This document shows positions 8,636-17,784 of a stretch of 64,000 nt of DNA, piece by piece; position 1 is the stretch's first letter, and each line of letters opens with the position of its first letter. Origin of the DNA: Hydrogenophaga crassostreae (GTDB lineage: Bacteria > Pseudomonadota > Gammaproteobacteria > Burkholderiales > Burkholderiaceae_C). The notes under the pieces are model-generated. The model searched no databases. It saw only the letters and a program-made list of their open reading frames with translations, and had not been told where the DNA came from. The stretch is taken from positions 4,329,501 to 4,393,500 of the forward strand of contig NZ_CP017476.1 in assembly GCF_001761385.1 (NCBI RefSeq). The letters run 5' to 3'. The position numbers and the translations under genes are program-made.

Positions 8636-9430
8636 ATGCGACCGAGCACCAGCCCCTGTAAACACCACAATGCGCACTTCACGCAACTCTGCATTGGCCT
8701 GATCGGACTGGTGATCGGCCTCGCGGGCTGTGCCGCCCGCCCCGACCTGGCGGATGACGAGGTGCTCAATGCCTCGCCCTGGGCAAAAGGAACACATTTG
8801 CCCGCAGCCGATCGCGCCGCCCGGTGGCGCCATCAGGGCATTGGTTCTCGCCCCGAATCGGACTACGTGCCCACCCGACATGCCGGAAGACCTGCATTGG
8901 CGGCAACCAGTTCACAGGGAGACAGCCTGGTTCGCCTGCCCGTGGCGATCGATGGTCCGCACCTTGGACAGTTGACGTTTTCATGGTTTGTCGACAGGCT
9001 GAATCCACAAGCCGACCTGGCTGACCGACACAAAGACGATGCCGTGGCTCGCGTGATTCTGCAGTTTGGCGGCGATCGATCGACCTTCTCCGGTCGGGAC
9101 AACATGCTCTCTGACCTCATGCAAACGCTCACGGGTGAGCCCTTGCCTTTCGCCACCTTGATGTATGTCTGGGATCACCGCTACCCGGTCGGCACCGTGA
9201 TCCCGCATGCGCGCAGCACGCGCATCAAGACCATGGTGATCGAGTCGGGCGATGCAAGGCTGGGCCGTTGGGTCGACTTTGAACGCGACGTCACTGCCGA
9301 CTATCAACAAGCCTTTGGCCATCCACCCGCAAGCTTCCAGGGTGTGGCCTTGATGACCGACAGCAACAACACCAAGCAGCCAGCCAGCGCATGGTATGGC
9401 CCACTGGTTTGGCAGCCATCTATCCGGTAA
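8636..9430 (+). CDS. DUF3047 lipoprotein
   Basis: A 264-residue predicted lipoprotein. A hydrophobic signal peptide runs to the lipobox IGLAGC with the lipidated Cys at residue 32. The C-terminal 180 residues match the DUF3047 pattern: LTFSWFVDRLNPQADLADR, then DDAVARVILQFGGD and a late SFQGVALMTDSNNT segment. DUF3047 proteins are of unknown function and mostly secreted. The gene is 68 bp after paaE on the same strand; nothing ties it to phenylacetate use. Confidence 0.8.
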   Translation: MRPSTSPCKHHNAHFTQLCIGLIGLVIGLAGCAARPDLADDEVLNASPWAKGTHLPAADRAARWRHQGIGSRPESDYVPTRHAGRPALAATSSQGDSLVRLPVAIDGPHLGQLTFSWFVDRLNPQADLADRHKDDAVARVILQFGGDRSTFSGRDNMLSDLMQTLTGEPLPFATLMYVWDHRYPVGTVIPHARSTRIKTMVIESGDARLGRWVDFERDVTADYQQAFGHPPASFQGVALMTDSNNTKQPASAWYGPLVWQPSIR

Positions 9431-9467
9431 GCACGGCAAAAAAAAGCAGCGATGGGTGCCCGGGTTT

Positions 9468-10235
9468 TCAGTTCGCCAAGCCGATGGCCATCGGGTAAGC
9501 TGGCTGCAACTGCAAGTCGTTGTGCCCGGCCTTGGAAATCTGGGTGAACCGCACCACGCCAGGTGAAAACCGCTGAACCAGTGCAGCGGTGCGCTCAGCG
9601 GCAATCACCTCATCGTTTTCGGCCGACACCACCCAGGTTGGCACCCTCAGTTCGGGGGCCAAGGCGGCCGAATCGAACCGGTCTTTCAGCAACCATCGCA
9701 CAGGCAGCCAGGGAAAGTGCGCCGCTGCCACTTCGGCAATGCTGTCATAGGGTGTGACCAGAATCAGTCGCTGGGTTGAGGCTTGCTGGCTGGCCAGCCG
9801 CATTGCGATGCCACTGCCCAGACTGCGGCCCATCAAGGTAATTTCTGAATGGGACTGGCTGGCCAGATCCCACAGGGCCTGGGCATCGCTGTGCAAAGCC
9901 GCCTCGGTCGGTTGGCCACTGCTGGAGCCGTAACCGCGGTAATGCATCAGGAAGATCGAATGTTCAGGGAACAAGCTGGCAAGCTCGGGCAGCGAACCGG
10001 AAACATCCTCCGCATTGCCCCCGAAATAGAGCAGCGCTTTGTCGCCCGCTACCGGGCGCACAGAAACCTGCAGGTCAGCGCCGGGCACCGGCAAGCGCAC
10101 GCTTGGAACATCCATTCGGGCGGGCTGGGGAAAGTACAGCAATGAGCGTTGAAAGCCGTACAGCCCGGCACACACAGCGCCATACCCCAGCGCGGCGGCG
10201 CTGACGAGGCCCACGGCCAGGTGAAGCAGCTTCAT
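9468..10235 (-). CDS. Alpha/beta hydrolase (BEM46/ABHD13-like)
   Basis: A 255-residue protein with an N-terminal signal anchor (residues about 4-26) and a serine hydrolase domain. The nucleophile elbow is GRSLGSG, an acidic residue lies in SAENDEV and the catalytic His is in KAGHNDL. HYRGYGSSSGQPTE is typical of the BEM46/YfhR group, whose members are membrane-anchored. The natural substrate is unknown. It is convergent with the DUF3047 gene and starts 20 bp from the metY stop. Confidence 0.85.
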   Translation of the reverse strand: MKLLHLAVGLVSAAALGYGAVCAGLYGFQRSLLYFPQPARMDVPSVRLPVPGADLQVSVRPVAGDKALLYFGGNAEDVSGSLPELASLFPEHSIFLMHYRGYGSSSGQPTEAALHSDAQALWDLASQSHSEITLMGRSLGSGIAMRLASQQASTQRLILVTPYDSIAEVAAAHFPWLPVRWLLKDRFDSAALAPELRVPTWVVSAENDEVIAAERTAALVQRFSPGVVRFTQISKAGHNDLQLQPAYPMAIGLAN

Positions 10236-10254
10236 CTGACCGCAGGTTTGTGGT

Positions 10255-11532
10255 TTACACCTGGTCCAGCGCCTGGTTCAGGTCGGCCATCAAGTCGTCG
10301 ATGTGCTCGATGCCAATGGACAGGCGAACCATGTCGGTGCTGACGCCGGCCTTGACCATCTCTTCGGCGTTGAGCTGGCGGTGGGTCGTTGTCGCCGGAT
10401 GGCAGGCCAGGGACTTGGCATCACCAATGTTCACCAGGCGGGTGAAGAGCTGCAGCGCGTCCTGGAAGCGCGTGCCGGCTGCGATGGCATCGGCTGACTT
10501 CAACCCGAAGCTGATGATGCCTGAGGCCTTGCCGCCCATGTACTTCTTGACCAAGGGGTTGGACGCGTGGTCGGGCAAGCCGGCGTAGTTCACCCAGGCC
10601 ACTTTGGGGTGGTTCTTGAGATGGGTGGCGATGGCCAGGGCGTTTTCACAAATGCGGTCCATGCGCAGCGGCAGGGTTTCCATGCCTTGCAGCAACTGGA
10701 AAGCAGCCATGGGCGAGAGCGCGGCACCCATGTTGCGCAACGGCACCACGCGGGCGCGGCCAATGAAGGCGGCCGCACCCAGCGCTTCGGTATAGACCAC
10801 ACCGTGGTAGCTCACATCGGGTTCGTTCAGGCGCTTGAAACGCGCTTTGTGCTCGGCCCAAGGGAACTTGCCGCTGTCGACGATCGCGCCGCCGATGGTG
10901 GTGCCGTGGCCGCCAATGTATTTGGTCAGCGAATGCACCACGATGTCGGCGCCGTGTTCAAACGGCCGGCACAGATAAGGGCTCGTCACGGTGTTGTCCA
11001 CGATCAGCGGAACGCCACCGGCGTGGGCCACCTCGGCCAGCGCACCGATGTCGGTCACGTTGCCCAGGGGGTTACCAATGGACTCGCAGAACACCGCCTT
11101 GGTGCGCTCGTCGATCAGCTTGGCAAACGACGCCGGATCGGCCGGGTCGGCGAAGCGCACTTCGATGCCTTGCTGCGGGAAGGTGTGGGCAAACAGGTTG
11201 TAGGTGCCGCCGTAGAGGCGCGAGCTGGAGACGATGTTGTCACCGGCTTCAGCGATGGTCTGGATAGCCGCCGTGATGGCCGCCATGCCCGAGGCCACCA
11301 CGAGTGCGGCCACGCCGCCCTCTATGGCCGCCAGGCGCGCTTCCAGCACGCCATTGGTCGGATTCATGATGCGGCTGTAGATGTTGCCCGCCACCTTGAG
11401 GTCGAACAGGTCTGCGCCGTGTTGCGTGTTGTCAAACGCATAGGCCACGGTCTGGTAAATCGGCACGGCCACCGCCTTGGTGGTCGGGTCAGGGGTGTAA
11501 CCGCCGTGCACGGCGAGGGTCTCAATCTTCAT
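10255..11532 (-). CDS. metY: O-acetylhomoserine sulfhydrylase / aminocarboxypropyltransferase
   Basis: A 425-residue PLP enzyme of the Cys/Met metabolism family. It makes homocysteine from O-acetylhomoserine and sulfide by direct sulfhydrylation. The PLP lysine is in [13 protein letters not shown], and the N-terminus [18 protein letters not shown] is the family start. The C-terminal half has [13 protein letters not shown] (here [13 protein letters not shown]). The ATG at 11532 is set by this conserved N-terminus. Homocysteine formed here feeds the same methyl cycle as ahcY and metF nearby. Confidence 0.93.
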   Translation of the reverse strand: MKIETLAVHGGYTPDPTTKAVAVPIYQTVAYAFDNTQHGADLFDLKVAGNIYSRIMNPTNGVLEARLAAIEGGVAALVVASGMAAITAAIQTIAEAGDNIVSSSRLYGGTYNLFAHTFPQQGIEVRFADPADPASFAKLIDERTKAVFCESIGNPLGNVTDIGALAEVAHAGGVPLIVDNTVTSPYLCRPFEHGADIVVHSLTKYIGGHGTTIGGAIVDSGKFPWAEHKARFKRLNEPDVSYHGVVYTEALGAAAFIGRARVVPLRNMGAALSPMAAFQLLQGMETLPLRMDRICENALAIATHLKNHPKVAWVNYAGLPDHASNPLVKKYMGGKASGIISFGLKSADAIAAGTRFQDALQLFTRLVNIGDAKSLACHPATTTHRQLNAEEMVKAGVSTDMVRLSIGIEHIDDLMADLNQALDQV

Positions 11533-11596
11533 GGGGTCTCCTGATGTGTTCGAACGTTGAACATGAAAGGGCGCGCCAAACAGCCGCCACCTGCGG

Positions 11597-12196
11597 TCAT
11601 TCTCGCAGCAACTCGACGCGCACCACACCGCGCGCCCGCAATCCCAGGGCCTTCATGGCGGCCTGGCTGAGATCGATCACCCGGCCCTTGGTGAAGGGCC
11701 CCCGGTCGTTGATGCGCACCACCACTTCGCGCCCGTTGCGCAGGCTGCGCACCCGCACCAAGGTGCCGAATGGCAGGGTTTTGTGGGCGGCCGTGAGTTC
11801 GTGCATGTCAAACAGCTCGCCGCTCGCCGTGCGTTTGCCATGGAATTTTCGGCCGTACCAAGTGGCCCGCCCGCGCTCAATCACCTCACCTTCCGCGTCA
11901 GAAGGGGGTGCGGATTCGGGTACGGATGACAGCGACTCGGAAGCTGTGAGCTCTGGACGAATTTCGGGCAGCCTGGTTGCCGATGGCAAATCGGAAGAAG
12001 CTGGCGCAGGCATCACGGATGGCGATGGCGACGCCAGCACCGCGGCCGCAGGGGCAGAAGGCTCCGGCGTCGCGTCCAGCGGATTGGCACAAGCGCACAA
12101 AGTGGCCACCACCGCCGACCAGCCGATCCGACGGAAATGCCGCGCCACAGACAGCGCAGGGACACCTGGCAGCGATTTCCAACGTGCTTGAATCAT
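11597..12196 (-). CDS. rlpA: RlpA-type septal ring lytic transglycosylase
   Basis: A 199-residue protein with a hydrophobic N-terminus, a Pro/Ala-rich linker of about 60 residues and a C-terminal double-psi beta-barrel. The barrel shows GRATWYGRKFHGKRTASGE, then LPFGTLVRV and INDRGPF, the RlpA signature. RlpA cleaves denuded glycan strands at the septum. There is no C-terminal SPOR domain, so this is a short RlpA. A Cys in the N-terminal ATLCAC may be a lipidation site, though the box is atypical. Confidence 0.88.
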   Translation of the reverse strand: MIQARWKSLPGVPALSVARHFRRIGWSAVVATLCACANPLDATPEPSAPAAAVLASPSPSVMPAPASSDLPSATRLPEIRPELTASESLSSVPESAPPSDAEGEVIERGRATWYGRKFHGKRTASGELFDMHELTAAHKTLPFGTLVRVRSLRNGREVVVRINDRGPFTKGRVIDLSQAAMKALGLRARGVVRVELLRE

Positions 12197-12264
12197 GGTC
12201 AGCGGCTCCTGTCGGTCACTCAATGTGCGCTCAGCGTTCTTGCGAACAAGGAAGCGTCTCCGCC

Positions 12265-13098
12265 TCAAAGCAGCTGCAAGCGCCGCGCGATTTCCAGCGT
12301 GGCCACACTCTGGTTCATCGAGTAAAAGTGAAGCGCAGGCGCGCCCACAGCGCGCAAACGCTCACATAACCCGGTCACCACATCCAGTCCGAAGGCCTTG
12401 ATCGAGGCGGTGTCATCGCCATACGCCTGCAGGCGCAGGCGAATCCAGCGCGGGATCTCGGCGCCACAGGCATCGGAAAAACGCAGCAGCTGGGTGGACC
12501 CGGTGATGGGCATGATGCCCGGTACCACCGGCACATCCGCGCCCAGCCTGGCGGCCTCGTCCACAAACCGGGCGTAGGCATCGCTGCTGTAAAAGTACTG
12601 GGTGATGGCCGAATCGGCACCCGCGTTCACCTTTTCCACGTAGGCCTTCAAATCCGCCTCGGGCGATTTGGCCTGAGGGTGAATTTCGGGGTAGGCCGCC
12701 ACTTCGATGTGGAAGTCGTGTCCGGTTTCTTCGCGGATGAAAGCCACCAGGTCGCTGGCGTAATGGAACTCACCACCCGAGCCGTAACCGCTCGGCAAAT
12801 CGCCGCGCAGGGCCACCAGGCGCTTGACACCCATGGCCTTCAAGGTCGCCAGCTCTTCGCGCACCGTGGCTTTGGTGGCGCCAATGCAGGAAAAGTGCGA
12901 AGCCGCGTCCACCCCTTCGGCCAGGATGGCACCCACGGTGTCAAAGGTGCCCTGCTGCGTGGAACCGCCGGCACCGTAGGTGACCGAGCAAAACTGCGGC
13001 TTCAGCCCGTAAAGCTGCTGGCGCACCGCGCGCAGCTTTTCGGCGCCTTCAGGCGTTTTGGGCGGGAAGAATTCGATACTGACGGGCAATGCTGCCAT
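12265..13098 (-). CDS. metF: Methylenetetrahydrofolate reductase
   Basis: A 277-residue FAD-dependent reductase producing 5-methyl-THF for methionine synthesis. The conserved N-terminus is SIEFFPPKTPEG. The active-site region carries VTYGAGGSTQ, LRGDLPSGYGSGGEFHYASD and a PGIMPI segment. It is the last gene of the ahcY-tlyA-metF group, 27 bp after tlyA, and so probably under the SAH riboswitch unless internal promoters exist. Confidence 0.95.
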   Translation of the reverse strand: MAALPVSIEFFPPKTPEGAEKLRAVRQQLYGLKPQFCSVTYGAGGSTQQGTFDTVGAILAEGVDAASHFSCIGATKATVREELATLKAMGVKRLVALRGDLPSGYGSGGEFHYASDLVAFIREETGHDFHIEVAAYPEIHPQAKSPEADLKAYVEKVNAGADSAITQYFYSSDAYARFVDEAARLGADVPVVPGIMPITGSTQLLRFSDACGAEIPRWIRLRLQAYGDDTASIKAFGLDVVTGLCERLRAVGAPALHFYSMNQSVATLEIARRLQLL

Positions 13099-13125
13099 GG
13101 GGAAATCCTCGTGACCAGGGCCTGT

Positions 13126-13878
13126 TCACCGGGCCCAGACAAAAAACTCTCGGTTGCCGTCACCGCCGGTGATGGCACTCTCAAAATAATCTTGCAGTTG
13201 CAAGCCGCTGTCGGCACAGGTCTGCGCGATGCGTTCTCGCACCACTTCGTAGCTCGACGCGTCTTTCACCAAGCCGCCTTTGCCGATCTGCGCGGGTTGC
13301 AATTCAAACTGCGGCTTGACCAGCATCAGCATCTGTCCGGCAGGTCGCAACAGCGGCACCAGCGCTGGCCACACCAGCGTCTGGGAGATGAACGACAGAT
13401 CGCCCACGATCAGATCGAAGCTGGCATCTTCCACGCCCGCTTCGTTGATCGTTTCCGATGTCATGTCCCGGGCGTTGCATTTTTCAATGCACACCACACG
13501 CGGGTCGGTGCGCAATCGGGGGTGCAACTGAGCCTGACCGACATCGACGCCGATCACGCCCGAGGCGCCGCCCTGCAGCAAAGCATCGGTGAACCCCCCG
13601 CTGCTTTGCCCCACGTCCAGACAATGCAGCCCCGTCGCATCGATCCCGGTGTGCTTCAACGCCGCTTCGAGCTTCAAGCCTCCGCGTGAGACGAACCGTG
13701 ACTCGGCCGCGTCCAGCAATTCCAGCTCAGCTGTTTCACGCAATTCGTCACCGTTTTTCACAACGGTTTTCCATGGCCCGTCGCCCAGTCGCCAGCGCAC
13801 ACCAGCCGCAATCAGCCGCTGCGCCTGGGAGCGTGAGGCGGCCAGACCGCGTTCGACGAGCAATTGATCAACGCGCAT
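13126..13878 (-). CDS. tlyA: TlyA family RNA methyltransferase
   Basis: A 250-residue protein with an N-terminal S4 RNA-binding domain (MRVDQLLVERGLAASRSQAQ) and an FtsJ-like SAM methyltransferase domain (CLDVGQSSGGFTDALLQGGA, VGDLSFISQ). TlyA makes 2'-O-methylcytidines in rRNA; older annotations call it hemolysin. The ATG at 13878 is chosen as the conserved start of the S4 domain. Its place between ahcY and metF is common in betaproteobacteria and may reflect shared control by SAH rather than a metabolic step. Confidence 0.9.
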   Translation of the reverse strand: MRVDQLLVERGLAASRSQAQRLIAAGVRWRLGDGPWKTVVKNGDELRETAELELLDAAESRFVSRGGLKLEAALKHTGIDATGLHCLDVGQSSGGFTDALLQGGASGVIGVDVGQAQLHPRLRTDPRVVCIEKCNARDMTSETINEAGVEDASFDLIVGDLSFISQTLVWPALVPLLRPAGQMLMLVKPQFELQPAQIGKGGLVKDASSYEVVRERIAQTCADSGLQLQDYFESAITGGDGNREFFVWAR

Positions 13879-13954
13879 ATTGGAACCAGAACAAAACACA
13901 AAAAATGGCGGCTACAAAGAGCAACGAGCGGCCCGAAGACCGCTCGAACCCCGG

Positions 13955-14005
13955 GTGCCGCGGAACCGGCTCCGCCTGCCCGCCAGCGCCGCCCCTGGGG
14001 GTGAC
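13955..14005 (-). repeat. Two-hairpin intergenic repeat, copy 2
   Basis: Lies in the 150-bp gap between ahcY and tlyA, in the sense of transcription (minus strand). It shows GTCACCCCCAGGGGCGGCGC, then GGCGGAGCCGGTT and the tail CCGCGGCAC. The layout matches copy 1 between paaD and paaE. Confidence 0.7.
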
Positions 14006-14028
14006 GCCAAAGGCGGCGCGGGGAGATA

Positions 14029-15462
14029 TCAATACCTGTAGGTATCGGGCTTGTAAGGGCCGGTCTTGGCCACACCGATGTATGCGGCTTGTTCGTCCGT
14101 CAGTTCGGTCAGCATGGCGCCGACTTTCTTCAGGTGCAGACGCGCGACTTTTTCATCGAGGTGCTTGGGCAACACGTAGACCTTGCCGACTTCGTAAGCC
14201 TCTGGGCGGGTGAACAGCTCGATCTGGGCGATGGTCTGGTTGGCAAACGATGCGCTCATCACGAAGCTGGGGTGGCCCGTGCCGCAGCCCAGGTTCACCA
14301 GGCGGCCTTTGGCCAGCAAGATGATCTTCTTGCCGTCAGGGAAGATGATGTGATCCACCTGTGGCTTGATCTCTTCCCACTGGTATTTTTCCAGCGAAGC
14401 GACTTCGATCTCGTTGTCGAAGTGACCGATGTTGCAGACGATGGCCTGGTCTTTCATGGCGGCCATGTGCTCGTGGCGAATCACGCCCTTGTTGCCGGTG
14501 GTCGTCACGAAGATGTCGGCCTTGTCGGCGGCATATTCCATGGTGACGACTTTGTAGCCTTCCATGGCGGCTTGCAGGGCGTTGATCGGGTCGATCTCGG
14601 TCACCCACACCTGGGCGCTCAAGGCGCGCAGGGCCTGGGCCGAGCCTTTGCCCACGTCGCCGTAACCGGCCACGCAAGCGACCTTGCCGGCGATCATCAC
14701 GTCGGTGGCGCGCTTGATGCCGTCGACCAGCGACTCGCGGCAGCCGTACAGGTTGTCGAACTTGCTCTTGGTCACCGAATCGTTGACGTTGATGGCGCGG
14801 AACATCAGTGTGCCCTTGGCGCTCATTTCGTTCAGACGGTGCACACCAGTGGTGGTCTCTTCGGTCACGCCCATGATGTGGGCGCTCTTGCGGCTGTACC
14901 AGGTGGGGTCCACAGCCAGCTTGGCCTTGATGGCGGCGAACATGATGATCTCTTCTTCGCTGCCGGGCTTGTCCAGCACCGACAGGTCCTTCTCGGCGCG
15001 CTTGCCCAGGTGCAGCAGCACGGTGGCATCGCCGCCGTCGTCCAGAATCATGTTGGGGCCTTCGCCTTCGGTGTTGGCGGCGCCGAATTCAAAGATGTTG
15101 TGGGTGTAGTTCCAGTAGTCTTTCAGGGACTCGCCCTTGATGGCGAACACCGGCGTGCCGCTGGCGGCGATCGCGGCGGCGGCGTGGTCCTGCGTGGAGA
15201 AAATGTTGCAAGAGGCCCAACGCACTTGAGCGCCAAGGGCTTGCAGGGTCTCGATCAGCACAGCCGTTTGAATGGTCATGTGCAGCGAGCCGGTGATGCG
15301 CGCGCCTTTGAGCGACTGCTTGGGTGCGAATTCTTCGCGGATGGCCATCAAGCCGGGCATTTCCGTCTCGGCGATTTTGATTTCTTTGCGGCCCCAGTCG
15401 GCCAGACCGATATCGGCAATGGCGCAGTCGTTGTTGAGGGTGGCGGGGATACGTGCGTTCAT
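14029..15462 (-). CDS. ahcY: S-adenosylhomocysteine hydrolase
   Basis: A 477-residue NAD-dependent enzyme splitting SAH into adenosine and homocysteine, removing the product inhibitor of methyltransferases. The NAD-binding motif is [15 protein letters not shown]. Further landmarks are [16 protein letters not shown] near the start, [13 protein letters not shown], and the C-terminal [12 protein letters not shown] tail that reaches the neighbouring subunit. The ATG at 15462 follows from the conserved N-terminus. It is controlled by an SAH riboswitch upstream. Confidence 0.97.
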   Translation of the reverse strand: MNARIPATLNNDCAIADIGLADWGRKEIKIAETEMPGLMAIREEFAPKQSLKGARITGSLHMTIQTAVLIETLQALGAQVRWASCNIFSTQDHAAAAIAASGTPVFAIKGESLKDYWNYTHNIFEFGAANTEGEGPNMILDDGGDATVLLHLGKRAEKDLSVLDKPGSEEEIIMFAAIKAKLAVDPTWYSRKSAHIMGVTEETTTGVHRLNEMSAKGTLMFRAINVNDSVTKSKFDNLYGCRESLVDGIKRATDVMIAGKVACVAGYGDVGKGSAQALRALSAQVWVTEIDPINALQAAMEGYKVVTMEYAADKADIFVTTTGNKGVIRHEHMAAMKDQAIVCNIGHFDNEIEVASLEKYQWEEIKPQVDHIIFPDGKKIILLAKGRLVNLGCGTGHPSFVMSASFANQTIAQIELFTRPEAYEVGKVYVLPKHLDEKVARLHLKKVGAMLTELTDEQAAYIGVAKTGPYKPDTYRY

Positions 15463-15514
15463 GTTGGTTCGCTCCAGGGAGAGTTGAAGAACCCCTTGGC
15501 GCGCGAATCCGGGC

Positions 15515-15548
15515 AAAAAAAAGCCCATCGCACGTCAAGTGGATGAGC
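15515..15548 (-). terminator. Riboswitch-controlled terminator in the ahcY leader
   Basis: Read on the minus strand, GCTCATC (15548-15542) pairs with GATGGGC (15529-15523) with one G-U pair. An inner CAC/GTG pairing extends the stem, and eight T follow directly (15522-15515). This is a textbook intrinsic terminator. Its 5' arm shares bases with the 3' strand of the SAH aptamer, so the two folds exclude each other. Confidence 0.8.
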
Positions 15549-15622
15549 GTCGTTGCAATGATGTTCCGAGCCTCACGCTCCTCGCCGACCAGTGTCGGGG
15601 GTGCGCTGCAACGCTCCTCGGA
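15544..15622 (-). promoter_or_regulatory. SAH riboswitch upstream of ahcY
   Basis: The minus strand carries the SAH aptamer pattern: CCGAGGAGCGTTGCAGCG at the 5' end, a variable hairpin around CCGACACTGGTCGG, then GAGGCTCGG and finally CAACGACGCTCA. The helix CCGAG/CTCGG and the pseudoknot strand GAGCGT/ACGCTC can both form. The position ahead of ahcY is where this class is found in beta- and gammaproteobacteria. Binding of SAH is expected to switch expression on. Confidence 0.93.
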
Positions 15623-15676
15623 TCCCTGCATTCTACCAAAATAGCGCGAAACGGTGTGCGAAACTGCGGGCCAACC

Positions 15677-16489
15677 ATGAGTCTTTTACCCCTTTCCCAC
15701 TGGCCCTCGAGCGAGCGCGTGCAGGTGCACGGCGTGTTGACCGACATTGACGACACCCTCACCTGCGAAGGTGTGATCGCCCAGGAGGCGCTGGACGCAT
15801 TGAGCAAACTGCATGCGGCAGGTCTGCCGGTTTTTGCCATCACCGGGCGCCCTGCAGGCTGGAGCGAAGCGTTCTCGCTGTCCTGGCCGGTCAACGCCAT
15901 CGTGGCCGAGAACGGCGCGGTGGCCTTGTCAAAAGGGTCAGACGGCCAGTTGGTTAAGCGTTACCTGCAAAGTGCAGACGCCCGGCGCGCCAACTTCACC
16001 CGCTTGCAAAGCGTGGCCCAGGCCATTCTGCAAGCCCTGCCCCACGTGCGTCTGGCCACCGACAGCCCGGGCCGGGAAACCGACATCGCCATCGACCACA
16101 GCGAATTCGCCCACCTGAACCCGGCCGACATTGAGCGGGTCGCGGGGCTGATGCGGGATGGAGGCCTCAACGCCACGGTGAGCTCCATCCACATCAACGG
16201 CTGGATTGGCGACCACGACAAACTCGCTGGCGCGCGCTGGATCGTGAAAGCGCATCTGGGTCGCGACATCGATGCCGAGTTGGCCCACTGGGTCTATGTG
16301 GGCGACTCCACCAACGACGCCCGCATGTTTGGCCATTTTCCGCACAGCGTGGGGGTGGCGAATGTGGCGCGCTTCGTCGATCAACTTGAACACCTGCCCC
16401 GCTATGTTGCCCCCAGCGAGCGCGGCGCAGGCTTTGCGGAAGTGACCCACGCCCTGCTTTCGGCGCGCCAGCCGGCGGGTGCGCCCTGA
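15677..16489 (+). CDS. HAD-superfamily phosphatase (type IIB, Cof-like)
   Basis: A 270-residue HAD hydrolase. Motif I is LTDIDDTLT with the nucleophile and acid Asp, motif II is AITGRP and motif IV is GDSTNDARMF. The cap inserted between motifs II and III is the alpha/beta IIB type, as in Cof, sugar-phosphate and mannosyl-3-phosphoglycerate phosphatases. The substrate is not clear. The ATG at 15677 is the first Met that precedes motif I with a normal lead. The upstream region overlaps the ahcY leader on the other strand. Confidence 0.85.
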   Translation: MSLLPLSHWPSSERVQVHGVLTDIDDTLTCEGVIAQEALDALSKLHAAGLPVFAITGRPAGWSEAFSLSWPVNAIVAENGAVALSKGSDGQLVKRYLQSADARRANFTRLQSVAQAILQALPHVRLATDSPGRETDIAIDHSEFAHLNPADIERVAGLMRDGGLNATVSSIHINGWIGDHDKLAGARWIVKAHLGRDIDAELAHWVYVGDSTNDARMFGHFPHSVGVANVARFVDQLEHLPRYVAPSERGAGFAEVTHALLSARQPAGAP

Positions 16490-16530
16490 GCCTGGGCCAC
16501 GCGCGCCGAACCGCCTCCAAACCGCCCCAC

Positions 16531-17757
16531 ATGACCCAGCCGGACCCAGCCCCACAACGCAAGGGGCCGACGCAGGCGCACTTCGGGCTGGTGGCCATTT
16601 TTGGGTCTACCTTCCTCCAGCTGGTGGGCTATTTCATGCTCACGCCGCTGCTTGTGCTGCGCCTGAAAGACGGCGGACTGTCGACCGCTTTGACCGGCGT
16701 GTTCGTGGCCACGGGCTGGCTCGGCGTGTTTTGCATGACCCCTTTCGCCTCGGCCATGACACAGCGGCTGGGTCGCCGCAAGGCCCTGTGGTTGTCCGCC
16801 GGTGTGCCTGTGTTGACCGTGGCCGGATTTGTCTTCACCGACGCGTTGCCGCTCTGGTTCGCCTGCGTGTTCATTGAAGGCATGGCCGCCGGGCTTCGCT
16901 GGGTGCTGGCGGAAGCCCTGGTGGCCGAGTTTTCGCCACCCTTGAAGCGGGGCCACAACGTGGGGCTTTTTGAAACCATGGTCGGGATGACGTTTGTCTG
17001 CGGACCGGCATTGCTGGTCTGGATCGGCCCGCAAAGCACCATCGCGCTGTGGGTGGTGCTGGGTCTGACCGTGACGGGGTTTTGGTGGTCTTTGCTGATT
17101 CCGCGCTTGCCCACGCCGCCACCCATTACCCCGGCACGCGTGGGCCTTCGCGGCGTGTGGCACGCACTGCGCGCCCACCCCCTGATCATGACCATCGGTT
17201 TCATGGGCGGCTTTTTTGAAAGCGGCATCACCTCGATACTGCCTCTTTACGGGCTGAGTCTGGGACTGGGCGCTGCGGCCTCTGCCATGCTGGTGTCGGC
17301 CAGCGGACTGGGCAGCGCCCTGATGATGCTGCCCGCGGGCATGCTGGCTGACCGCATGGCGGCACACCCCCAACAGCGGTTTGGTGACGGCCTGTCGGTT
17401 CGGCTGCAGATCATGCACGTGTGTGCTCTGATCACCCTGCTGGCCACACTCGTCATTCCGTTCGTCGCGGGCACCCCCTGGTTGGCCGCCCCGGTGGCAT
17501 TTCTCTGGGGTGGCGCTGGCGGGTGCCTCTACACCATGGCCATGATCGACATTGGGTCGCGCGAGCAAGGCATCACACTGGTGAACAGCACTGCGGTCCT
17601 GGTGTTGTCCTACACGCTGGGTGGTGTGGTGGCGCCTTCCTTCGGATCAGCCGCCTTGCAATGGGCACCCACCCTGGGCTTTCCTGCCCTGTTGTTGCTG
17701 GTTGCCGCTCCGGGGTGGTGGTTGCTGAGGCGCGCGAGATCGGCGCCAACCGCCTAG
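16531..17757 (+). CDS. MFS transporter
   Basis: A 408-residue major facilitator protein with about 12 membrane helices. The loop between helices 2 and 3 has AMTQRLGRRKAL, the standard MFS RxGRR-type motif, and a second half begins at about residue 215 (HPLIMTIGFMGGFFESG). It resembles sugar or drug efflux carriers of the YcaD/UMF23 kind, but the substrate is unknown. It follows the HAD gene by 41 bp on the same strand and is convergent with the LysR gene. Confidence 0.85.
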   Translation: MTQPDPAPQRKGPTQAHFGLVAIFGSTFLQLVGYFMLTPLLVLRLKDGGLSTALTGVFVATGWLGVFCMTPFASAMTQRLGRRKALWLSAGVPVLTVAGFVFTDALPLWFACVFIEGMAAGLRWVLAEALVAEFSPPLKRGHNVGLFETMVGMTFVCGPALLVWIGPQSTIALWVVLGLTVTGFWWSLLIPRLPTPPPITPARVGLRGVWHALRAHPLIMTIGFMGGFFESGITSILPLYGLSLGLGAAASAMLVSASGLGSALMMLPAGMLADRMAAHPQQRFGDGLSVRLQIMHVCALITLLATLVIPFVAGTPWLAAPVAFLWGGAGGCLYTMAMIDIGSREQGITLVNSTAVLVLSYTLGGVVAPSFGSAALQWAPTLGFPALLLLVAAPGWWLLRRARSAPTA

Positions 17758-17784
17758 TGCCTGACGCAGCAGGGGCCTGCAGGG

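Noticed and set aside
8636..9430. DUF3047 gene as a sixth member of the paa operon
   Set aside because: It is only neighbouring in direction; the protein is a lipoprotein of unrelated family and there is no overlap or known link.
14089..15546. Plus-strand open frame opposite ahcY
   Set aside because: It mirrors the ahcY coding region and continues through the riboswitch; no homology is seen.
17758..17784. CCTGAC/GTCAGG inverted repeat as a terminator between MFS and LysR genes
   Set aside because: The stem is only six pairs with a long loop and no T-run.
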